Shown here: one piece after another, positions 44,931 through 56,900 of the stretch
Layout: each line of letters begins with the position of its first letter
Position numbering within the stretch: position 1 is the first letter of the stretch
Assembly (NCBI GenBank): GCA_905147135.1
Contig: LR990055.1
Span: 992,001 to 1,056,000 of the forward strand
Source of the DNA: Blastobasis lacticolella
Taxonomy: Eukaryota > Arthropoda > Insecta > Lepidoptera > Blastobasidae
Reading direction: 5' to 3'
DNA: 64,000 nt
Notes under the pieces: model-generated
Told to the model about the DNA's origin: nothing
Seen by the model: only the letters and a program-made list of their open reading frames with translations
Databases searched by the model: none
Made by a program: the position numbers and the translations under genes

Positions 44931-47900
44931 CTGGGGATGGAATGAGTGAGTTAATCAATGAGTTGTTACAAAATATTATTCATTTTAGTCCAAAGAGCTA
45001 AAAGTGCCGACAAGAAAAACATGCTATAATTTTTAAACCGCCAATGTTGTACGCCCTACACCACCAACACTATATACCACTGGGCATATGATACAGTACT
45101 AAATATACATACATAGAGTTCACATCTCTGTGCCACAGTTGGGGTAGGCAGAGACTATGGACCGCTACGTTGCACTGTCCTGACAGTACTAAGTAATATA
45201 ATTTTAATATCTTATAACAACCTAAACCCAGGGCTACAGATATGACATCATAGTAAAAATATTGAGAATTATTTACTCTTTCGGAATATAATAATATTAT
45301 GTTCTTGACGTCACTTTCAGATTTTGGTCCAAAAATGTATGAAAAGCGAATATTTATACGGGACACGTCTATTAGCACTGAAGGCAAAGTAGACTAGCAT
45401 GGAGTAGTAAATAAAAGTGGAGGGAACAGTTCGAACAAAACCTATGAACCTAACATAAAAAATTTCTATCGTTACTAAATAAGCTGAATTTCACGGTTGC
45501 GCTTTCTATACTATGTATTACTACATTTTCTACATTATTGATGTATTATGAAGCTACATTTAAAAACGTCACCAATTATAATTAATAAATAACAACAAAG
45601 TTTTACGCAAAGTACAACACTGCTGCTGAGATACATGTGATATTATAAAATAAAGCACGAAATAAGAAATCTATCTTACGATTTCGATATGGTCAGTTTA
45701 TCTCAATTCGTAATAAGTTATTTTGTTTACCATAATCTGAAACGGAATGTGAAATTAACAATTAGCTATTTTTAAAGCTTACGCCTCTGTAATATCCCAT
45801 ATTTACTCGTACAAGTCGTAAATATGGGACATACAGCAGCGCGCGGCAGAGGAATTGAATGCGGAAAGACAGGCGTGGTGTTTATGGCGGCACTAACATT
45901 CTGATTTATACACTCCTCAAAAAAACTAATACAGGCAACTTTCATACAGTCATTGGTGTACGAGGTTAAGAGTGTTAATGTACCTAACTAATCCAAAAGG
46001 TCGTTCTATCCAAAGCCGGAAAGTTTGCGTAAGTTCCCAAAGGGAGATCCAAGGTCTCCAAATTGTCTCGATAGTATGAAAACTACCCATCATAGTTTTT
46101 TTTAATGAGTGTTTATTTGAGTGTTAATGTTGGTGAGTTTGTGACCATAGATAAAACGGTTCATTTGCCGTACAAACTCTAGACCAGGGATGGCTAACCT
46201 TTATTGGCAAAAGTGCAATATTTTATAAAATCAAATAAAATGTGGCCTTGACGTGCCGTCAATGAATCTTAACTTAGTGATGAATGGACAAAAGGATACA
46301 ATACCTAAGAAAAAGGCACTTTGTCTACCGCCACAACTGAGAGTATATTGCTTGTAAACGGTTGGGAATCCGTAAAAGCGTGTAATGCAAAATATGTAGA
46401 GAATTCTATAGGCTTTCATTTATAGTTAACCATATTCCCGTAGGACGCAAAGATGTTAAAGAAAAAAGAAAAAATAGGTCAAAAAATTTAACCAACTTTC
46501 GATCCAAGTATCCATAATGCTTAAAATTTTTACCCGAATGACTTATTAATTGTTGGCGTGCCATAATTTTTTTGGCCTCGTGCCATTGGTTCGCCATCCC
46601 TGCTCTAGACTTTTATTACCTATTAGTAAATTATACGACGCAACCCAATATTTTCAAGTAACAAATACTACATTACTTACTCTCTCCTCGCGTAGAATGT
46701 CGTACAGCGTTTCTAATTTTTTCTTTACGTCTTCTAATTTTCTCTTCATTTGCTGTAAAAATGAAAATTATTTAGAGAATTGAAAATAAACAGTAAAAAA
46801 CGTTGCGGGTCATTTTCTGTTTTACGTATGTATAGAATGTGGTCTTTGTCTCGACCTTTACGACACCTATCCAGTCAATGGACGGGGTTCGTACTATATT
46901 CTACATGCTCAGATAAACCAGTCATAGTACAGTGTTTCAGTGAATTGTGTGTTTAAAATAACGTAACAGTCATGTCATGGTGAACGTATTACGTAATATG
47001 TCTGGTGTGTGCGTGTCAGCCTATCGCTCACGGCGGCTATCGTATGCAATTCCCTGGTGTGTGCATGTCAGCCTATCGTTCACCGCGGTTATCATATGCC
47101 ATTCCCTGGTGTGTGCATGTGGGCATGTTAGCCCATGGCTCATGTTACCCCAGGGCTTATGTCAGCCCATGGCTCACCACAGTTATCGTATGTCTGGTGT
47201 ATGCATATCAGTCCGTCACTCACCGGGTTGGCGGCGGCATCGTAGCAACGGTCCCGGAGCGCGTCCAGCGCGGCCTGCAGCGGGCGGTAGCGCTCGGGCA
47301 GCGGCGGCTTGGGCGCCGGCGCGGGCGCGGGGGCCGGCGGCGCGGGTGACGATGACTGGGGGGAGAAGGGGGAGTGGTAGTCAGAGTCATCATCACAGCC
47401 CATAACAGTCCACTGCTGGACTTAGGGCCTCTCCCACAAAAGGGAGGTTATTGCCCTAATCTCCACGATTGGCAGGCAGATTGGAGATCGCAGTGTTATA
47501 AATATAACAATGAAAAAAGCTGCTGCCCATTTTCCATCCTACGGAGACTCTAGATCTTTTGCCTTGAAAACATTAGTCGCCTTATCTCGAAATTAAGAGG
47601 TTGGTGCTATTCTACTCTGCCGGACACCACACGGCCAAGTTGTTCATTGTAAGACGCCATAACTATGATCATCTTGGCGGCAATATCCTGGTGCACAACC
47701 GGGCGCGAGGATCCGGGGTCAACCTTGACCAGGATTTGGTACGGATAATGAGGGATTGTACTTAAATGTCATTATTTACAAAAATTTCCTTATGAAACTT
47801 GTGTTTAGGTCACAAATAATCTCATGTATCTATGAATGCTGGTGCCAAATATTCTAATATCAAGTTTTTTATATTTTTCCCATTATAGAGAATATAAAAA

Positions 47901-50900
47901 ATCATCTTGGCGTTAATGTCCCGGTTGTGCTCTCGCACACGAAGGCCCGGGGTCCGCCTTGACCATAATCCAGGATTCGGCAGATCAGGTAATTACAGTG
48001 GAGCGACTGCCATCTGACCTCCTCGACCCTGCTACCAGGGGAACCTAACCAGATTGTATCATGGTTACACATCCGGTCGCCTGAATGTGCAGGTTTCATC
48101 ACGATGTTTTCCCTCGCCGTAAGAGCATCGGTTAGTATTCAACTAATAATCATAGAGAATGTATTTTAGAAAAAAAGACAGTCTCAATCGGTCCATACCG
48201 GCCACTTTTATATGCATATATTAAATTACAAAAGTGTTGCCCATTTATCCCATCAATTACCTTAATACCTTGTTTGCAATGCCCTTACAGGGTGTCACAT
48301 GTAAGTACTTTATAATATTGTGAAATCTTTTAAAAACTGTGATACGCAATAAATGAAATGAAATGAAATACTTAATAAAAAATATATTGCACTACAAAAA
48401 TAACCCACCTGTGGCGGATACGCCTGAGTCGGAGCGCCAGGATACTGTGCTTGCTGGAACTGCTGTTGTCCATACTGTGCACCCTGGTACTGTTGGACCT
48501 GATACTGGTCCTGGTACTGTTGACCCGGATACTGCTGGTCCTGGTATTGTTGGCCCGGGTATTGCGCCGGGTTCAGAGGTATGTGCTGGGTGTGCTCCAT
48601 GCCGAATAGGGGCTGGGTGATCGGCGCTTGTACTGGCACTTCTGGTTTTGACTGTTAACAAGACAACGTTTGGGACTCTTAGGAATGGAAAATATATATA
48701 TGAATCGGTGGAAGTCTTTGCGTATGACATTTTCCGTATATATTAAGTAGGTATTACTTCAAATATATATTGAAATCAAGACAATAGACCTAGACAAAAA
48801 TACTATGACGGTTTATGGCAGTTTTTTTTTCATTGTATTAAACTACAGATAGTCCAACCCTTGCTACCAGGTAAAACAAAAACGAATCAATTTTTTAAAG
48901 AAAATATCTCCAGTTTTCATCCTACAATAAGACTAGTTCATAGATAAGACATAATAGTTGGATAGATGCTTAAATGCATTGAATTGCAAGAACTTTCTGT
49001 TTATTTTTTTTATTTTTTTGTGATATAAAAATTTATAATTCAAAAATTAGTCAATTAGTAAAAAAGTTCCTTGGAAAAAACAAAACAGGAAAATAAAACA
49101 CAGGATAAACGAACGAAATCAACTTCGGAATAGGCACACAACAGGGAACACAAAAAATCGTCAAATACTCGTACTATCTACAGGCTGAAAACCCATATTT
49201 TAGTAAAACAAAACTTTAATTTTTTTAAACAAACATTAAATATGTTAGAACAAATTATGGTTACGTATATGTCGAGTGCAAGAATATACAGTGGAAAGAA
49301 ATTAATGGTAATCCGCTTACTTTCATATGTAATTTGACGGTGTAATGCACAGGAATCTGTTTTGCCCATGGATTTATATCGTGGAATATAAATATATGGT
49401 TAAAACAGTTTCCTGAATATAAATAATCATGTTGGCGTTAATGTTCCCGTTGTGCTCTCGGGCGCGAGGGCCTGGGGTCCGCCTTGACCATGATCTAGGA
49501 TTTGGCAGATCAGGCAATTACAGTGAAGCGACTGCTATCTGACCTCCGTGACCCTGTTGACAGGGGAACCTGACCAGATTTGATCATGGTTACGAATTCA
49601 CTTTCATCACGATGTTTTCCCTCACCGTAAGAGCGTCGGTTAGTGTTCAACTAATGTACATAACTCAGAAAAGAGTCATTGGGATGGCGGCATTGAGATT
49701 CGAACCCGGTACTTCGGGGTACTAATCGAACCCCGTAACCATTAGGCCACGGTCTAAACAGTTCCCTGAATATAATGCCGCCGAATTACATATGCTTTAA
49801 CATTCGTTTTCTTTTCACTGTAGTGGGACATGGAAACATTCTGTAGTTCGTTCAGTCCTAAAGCCTCTGCACTTAGGACAATGGCTCAAACTTGAAAAGT
49901 AGATAACTGCAGCGACAAAACTCCAGGCTTCCTCAAACTGAAAAATTATAAACACGCAACAACTTCTGATGAGGGCTAACATCAGTTTTTTATCGACGCG
50001 AAATTCCGATGTAGATTCTGGTGGCGCCATTTGGTGTAACGCTTACTAACTCAAGCCTTTAATTCGGTTTCTTTTTATATGTGCACTAAGCCAAATATAC
50101 TAGTGAAAAGATTTATAAATGTGGAAAGCGGGTCTAGACAAAATGCCAATTGCTACAAAGCTATTATTGCCATTAGAAGTTAGTTACGCGTCTTTTGTAT
50201 CGCAAAAAAACGGTCACGCGCTAAATTTTGACATTTCATAAATGCCACTGTGCAGTGTTTATGATAGGAAGATTGTCAAAATTTGCGTACGCCAACACGC
50301 ACTTGTTTCAAGCATACGTAACGATTACGTGTAATTTTATTTTACGGCAACACCGACGACTATTTCCGTGCAACGTGCACGTCGCGTAATCGTAAACTAT
50401 ACGTACACCCGACTAATGCGTCATAAGATTACGGCGATCGGCCCGCAGTGCTGGCAGAACGTAGCCGACACGTTCCGATCGACGTTCGCAATACAATATA
50501 GTCCGCTACAACGCGATTAGAATCTTGGCAAGACTTTCTTTGCCGTTGTAAATGTAACAATTTGGTCTCTGTCTCATTCGAAAACCTGTTCAAACGTTAG
50601 CCCCCATCATCACACCCGAGCACACTGTTCAATTTCAATTTATTTCGCAGGCAGCGTGCTACCTCCGGATGCCTGGCGTGCAGTATGGCCTCAGCCCAGC
50701 GCCGCGTCCCCGCGTGGCGCGCCGCCGCGGCTATCGCAGCCTCGCATTCCTGCCGCCATACTAATCATCGTCTAATCTCAAATTTTCTTTTTTTATGTAT
50801 TATGGCAGACAAACAGGCAAGCGGGCCACCTGATGGAAAGTGGTCACCGCCGCCTATACACATCAGCAACATCAGAGGAGATACCAATGCGTTGCCCGCC

Positions 50901-53900
50901 TATACCTCTAATATACCTCTTGAACACTGTAGCTGGGACTTCATTCCATATCTGAATCATACGAGCGAGAAACGTTCTTGAGCAGTACATTGAATCCAAA
51001 GCAAATCTGCACTCCTTCAAGGCCTACAGTGAACCTACTGTTTCTAGACAATCGTGTTCCATCATGGGCCGTATCGTCACTTACCATCAGGTCAAATGCT
51101 TGCCTGTTATAATGTGATATAAAAATCGTTCTGGCCCAAACTTTTTCATGGGCTAACTGTCATAGCATATGGGTTTAGATGGTTGAGATATTCCTCAATA
51201 TTAAATGTTACTAAGGAAGCAATTGCCAGACTAGACCAATTCAGACTAGGGACGAAATCCCTAATAATTTTGCACTACTGATTGTAATTGTATCATACAC
51301 GTAGGCACTCTGAACTTCGGGAAAAAAAAGTCACGAAAGATATCAACACGTATCGTTCGGATGATTGATACACGAACACACTTCTCGTAGATTTGACGAA
51401 GATTATACAAATTATACTTCGTGTTGTGTCCTCTAGATTACTGAGAAAGGTAACCATAAAAAACACAACATCAATAGGAACACCTAATATAATAGAGTTG
51501 CTGATTTGTATTTTAGAGGGAAATATCCTTGACACTCCGATTACATTGCCGTAACAATGGTCCTTTAAGGTGAACGCACAGTTATTCGAGCCGAGCGCGT
51601 CGAACGAATCGTCAACGAGGCCTCGCACAACTATAAGCACCAAAAGAATCGATTTCCTTTACTGTCGCACTGTAATTATATGTCAAAGAAAAGGAAAGAA
51701 GCAGTACTCTCGCGCGCAACTATCAGTGTCAAAATGCGAGAATCTGATGACGTAACCCAGGATTTCTGGGGTTCTCCCAGATGCGGACGATTAGGACGAG
51801 ATTTCATAGAATTTCATACAAAGAATTCTAAAATTCGTTTCGTTCGGTTCGCTCTGTTCGTTCGGCTCGTATTAATGTGTGTTACACACCTTTAGTTATC
51901 GCTGTCATCGATTTATAAATTAAACTCATAAGACTCCAGGACACGTAAGCCTACTGGACGTGTAGATATTTTACTGCCTTATCACGCTATAGCGACATAA
52001 CAACATAAAACTAACCTTAGGCTTAGTCATCATGGGTGGGTCGTTCCACCCGGGTGGGGCAGCTTTGACCGGCGCCGCTGCCACGGCCGGTTCCACCGGC
52101 GGCTGGTAGTACCCTCCGTTCACTCCCGCGCCGGCATTCAACACACCCGGGTTCATACCCGGGTTCAAACCTTGGTTACTCATACCCTGATTCAAACCTG
52201 GGTTAGTTTGATTTAGGGGTATACCCGAGTTAAGAATTGGATTGGTCAGAGCCGGATTCAAGCCGGGGTTGTTTAGTCCCTGATTGAGTCCTGGGTTGTT
52301 GATACCCGGGTTGAGCCCTGGGTTCGTGAGACCCGGGTTCAGAGGTGCGGGGTTCAACGGGGCTAGTCCGGGGTTGGCCCCGTATTGGTCGGGCGCGGGA
52401 CTGTTGTACCCATATTGCTGTGGCGGGGGATTGTTGAAGTTGTATTGGTTGTAAAGCGGCGCCGACTGCACAGACGGGTCCACTTTGTATTTCGATCTGC
52501 TTGTTATGCCACCTGCGGAGGGATTCTCTAATTAGGAAGGTAATTTATATTAGGTTTCGAAATGGTCGCGTTATTGTTAGATACGTAAAGTCCACTTCCC
52601 AAAGTACAAGAGCATAAGTGCATTACTAATTTAAGACAATTTTCCTGTGTAGCTACATCAACATACCTACAAAGTGTTTAGTGCTTTTTTAGCCAAAATT
52701 ATTTTGCTGTTCTTTAGACTCAAAGAACACGTCTTATATAATAAATAAAAATTTAATTCATGAACGTTATAAACACCTTTTAATAAATGTAATATTGTGT
52801 ACCTACAGGAATATGACTCTTAAGGTTGTAAACACAAAAAAAAACAATTGTTACCATGGTTAAAGTTCGAGTAGTTTACTCGTGACCATGATGCATGCAC
52901 AACTGCATCAAAATATCGAGGTAAAAACAATTCTAACCGTGGTAACAAACCCGATAAAATGTGTGATGAAAGTGTAGTGAATAACTACGAAAGTCTTAAA
53001 ATATATACGCAATACGCTGAGTCGGCTTCGATTCCTTTCGTAGTGCAAGATACTTCTTTTTTTTATGTTATACGGCAGACAAACAGGCAAAGTGCACATC
53101 AGCAACACCAGGGGAGTCACCAATGCGTTGCCCGCCTCTGAAGAGACCTCTAATATACCTCTTGAACGATCCCATGTCATAGTCCAAAGGGTACACTGTC
53201 TGGGAGCTCATTCCACATGCGAATCGTACGAGCGTTCGACGTTTCCATGTTGAATGTAAAATGAATTTGTTTCTCTCTGTGCACTACGTATTTTGTATTG
53301 CTTCTTGAAAGAAACATATTCAATTCTATTCTAAAACCTATATATAAAAGAAGTTAGTGTCCAACCTGTGCTAGGCCCAGTACTAGGCGCGCGGGGGGGC
53401 TGCGCGGGGGGCGCGGGGGGCGCTGCGGGCGCGGGGGCGGGGGCGAACCCTCCGTAGCCAGAAGACGGCACTGACGGCTGCCATGGGGATTGCGCTTCGT
53501 AGGGGTTGGTTGGCGCTAGAAAAAAATCATCATCATGTTGGCGTTGTGTCCCGGTTGTGCCAAATGGTACGCGGGGGGCCAGGGTCCGCGTACCTGCTCT
53601 AGAAAAAATTATAAAAAATTAAAAATAAGCTTTCGTTCACCTCGTGAGTGTCTACACTGTTGGCAACTCAGTGTTGCACACGTATAAAAAAATATTTTTT
53701 TGCAATTTTAGTAACTAAACTTTTAAGATTTGGAAAAATAATCATGACGTTTTCTCGGGCACGCCTAAGGACAAGTACTGTATCTTTTTTTAATACTAGA
53801 GACATTCAGTGGCGGGACAGTCTAGTAAGTACAGTAGTACTAGTGACAGACCGCTCCGATTCTTTCCGCACACATCCGCATCTCATGAAATAAATTATTC

Positions 53901-56900
53901 CAATTTCGATAGCAAACATAAAATTGGAAAAAAAGAGAAAAAAATTACTAGATAAAACGGTAATCCATCCATGTCTTTGAATCCAAATTAACAAGTAAAA
54001 GGTATGATCAACAAAGCAACAAATAAACAAACAAGGGGTAAACTGTAGTAGGATAGTAGACATCATCATCATCATCATCACAGCCCATAACAATCCACTG
54101 CAGGACTTCGGGCCTCTTCCACTCTCCCTCTCCCTCTTAGGATAGTAGACAACTACAGTATAAATACATACCGGTGTACGTGTGTCCGGGCAGCGAGCGG
54201 CGGGGGGCGGGCCGCTGCTGGGCTGGGCTCGGCTGGACCTACACACATAAACACCGACAATTAAAGACAACCAATGACACTTTTAGGTTTTAACATCATA
54301 TCACATCACCAAGTCAGTGGCCTAATGGCAGGACGGACTCGTAAGCGTTAAGTACCGGGTTCGAGCCCTCTGGCGCTATGTACCTTGAATACTAACCGAT
54401 ACTCTTAAGGTGAGGGAAAATGTAACCATAATCCAGTCTGGCAAAATTCCCATGTTCACAGGGTCACGGAGGTCAGACGGCAGTTTTACTGTACCTACCT
54501 AATCCGCCAAATCCTGGACCATGTTCAAGGCGGAATACACTCCCTCGCGCGTGAGATCATAGCCAAGATGATTAATTTATTATTGTGTGCCGTGGTGTCC
54601 TGTGTAATATTTTTTTTTTCTTGTTTAAAAATAAGAATAAAGACTTTTATTGCCACAAGACACCACGAGCACGACACTACAAAAAATAAACAAAGTTATA
54701 AATAATAATATAAAAAAGAAGGAATAAAAACATTGTAGGTAAGTAAAACATTGCTGTAAAACTATGAAATAAATAATGTCGCGGGTTTCTTTCTTACCTG
54801 ATTCCGCTGTCCCAATGCACCAGCCAGCCGATCTCTTAACTCAGCCCGCTGCAATCCAGCCAATGCACTGGCGGCCGCGTCCAGGCAGCCAGCCGACGCC
54901 AAACGAGAGGCATACTCTATAAGCACTGATTCCACTTTGCCGCCGGGCTGCGAATCGAAGGGTAACATGATAATTATCAACAATTTATTATGTAGTAGGG
55001 TAGGGGTAGGGAGGTTCTCCATGGAGGGTACAACATGGAGTTCTTCATGAAAGGGGTTGATACAGTGTGAGTGTTTAGGAGGGGTTAATAATATCGACCA
55101 ATTGCGGGGGATGATAATGACCAAACCCGTTGAATTCGAAGATCGTTATTAAAATATTTTTTGGCTGCAATAGACATTTCAATGTTACTATTAATGGAGA
55201 TAAGTGGCTAGAAAGAATGTCAAATTCAAGATAAATAAATAAATAAAATAAATAATCGTGGACAAATTCACACAGCGCCATCTAGCCTCAAAGTAAGCAA
55301 AGCTTGCGTTATGGGTGCTAGATAACTCATAAATTACTTATATACTTTTAAATACATACTTATTATACACAGAACACCCAGACCCATAGCAGAAATTAAA
55401 ATTAATCATTCTTTTAATCATTTCTGCCCGGCCGGGAATCGAACCCGGGACCTCTTGCGTGGTTGACTGGCATGTTGACAACTGAACCACTCAGGTCGTC
55501 ATAATGTAACATTGAAATGTATAGCTAATACGCTTGTGGGAAATACACAAATAGAAAATTGATCATTTACACACTAAAATGAAGTTTTAGGTAAGCACCA
55601 ACACTCTCACGCAAATTATAGAGCCTGTAGGCATCTATAGGTGTAACCTTGCGTACGGCTAAGGAATGGAACACGTTGCCTGCGAGTGTATTCCCTCATC
55701 ATCATAATCCAATTTCTGTCCGGCCGGGAATCGAACCCGGGACCTCTTGCGTACCATACCGGAATGTTAACCACTGAACCGCTCAGGTCGTCAAAAAAAA
55801 AATGAATTGGTGAAGTCACAGCGAGAGAACTAGGCCCCAGTTCCCTACCTGCACAGTCCGGCCTCTGGCACTAGCGGCCCGCCTGGCCACCGCAGCCAAT
55901 TCAGCCAGAGCCGCCAGCGCGCTCCTAGACCGGGACACCACGGCGTCCGCGCTCATGGCGCAGAGGTAGCACAGCGTGGCTGCTTCCGCGAGAGCTGGGT
56001 CCGACTCCTGGGCGAGGCGGTCGCCTAGCAGTTCTGGGGAAGATAATGATGAGCTTAGAGAGAGTTCTTCTTCGTCGAGTCAATTTTTCGAAAACCCTAG
56101 ATGTGGCTTGCCCAGTAGTTTGCCACGGCAACGGCATTATCAGTCGCCAGGAACAGTTCCTCCCTAGTGCAGGTAGCAGGACAAAGGGGACAAGAAAGGA
56201 GATGCTCCATGGTTTGGGATGGAGCTCCACAGTCGCAGCGCTGCTGTGTCTGGTCAATGAAGCCCCACTTGGCCAGAGAGTCTTTGCAGCGGCCAACCTG
56301 CGTCCGTAAACGGTTAAGTAACTTCCAAGTTGGCCACTGCAGCTCGTGTCCCGGTGGCAGGGATTCGATGGGTGTGATGGATCCAGAAGGCACTGGGTGT
56401 TGGGCACGCCACAGCTGCTCCCTTGCCTCCCTAGAAGGTTCGTTAGCGATTCGATTTAGAATCACGATGTTTTCCGCTAAAGAGAGTTGAAAATACGGTA
56501 TTTGACTGTAAGTCATAATAGGTGTGTATTTTGATATAGGTGGGTATTAACATAATTTCTTCAAAATCCGTTCAGTAATTTTTGCATGATTGAGTAGTAA
56601 ACAATCCATCCGAGCCAGCGTCTAGCGTCGCAAGAAGCTTGCTTCGAGCTTCGACGTTACGGCACGCACTCGATAGATGGTGCTGCGTGGCGATTGCATG
56701 TTTTTTATGTCATACGGTAGATAAACACACCTGATGGAAAGTGCCTCTTTATACCTCTATATATGATGTACTCACCGCAATACTTGGCAGCATCCTCCTC
56801 CGACGCGTGCGTCAACAGCGCTGCCAGCACCAGTCGCCAGCCGCGAGGCGCCGCGGCCTTTGCTAAAGAAGCCCACCGGCCGGCAGACACACAGCCAGCC

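Noticed and set aside
46977..47405. 142-codon plus-strand ORF
   Set aside because: It runs through the minisatellite and antisense to a well-supported Sec31 exon.
56097..56516. 139-codon ORF as an additional Sec31 exon or host gene
   Set aside because: CECG-QTM-HLL-CP type motifs are LINE ORF2, and the flanking Sec31 exons already join in phase without it.
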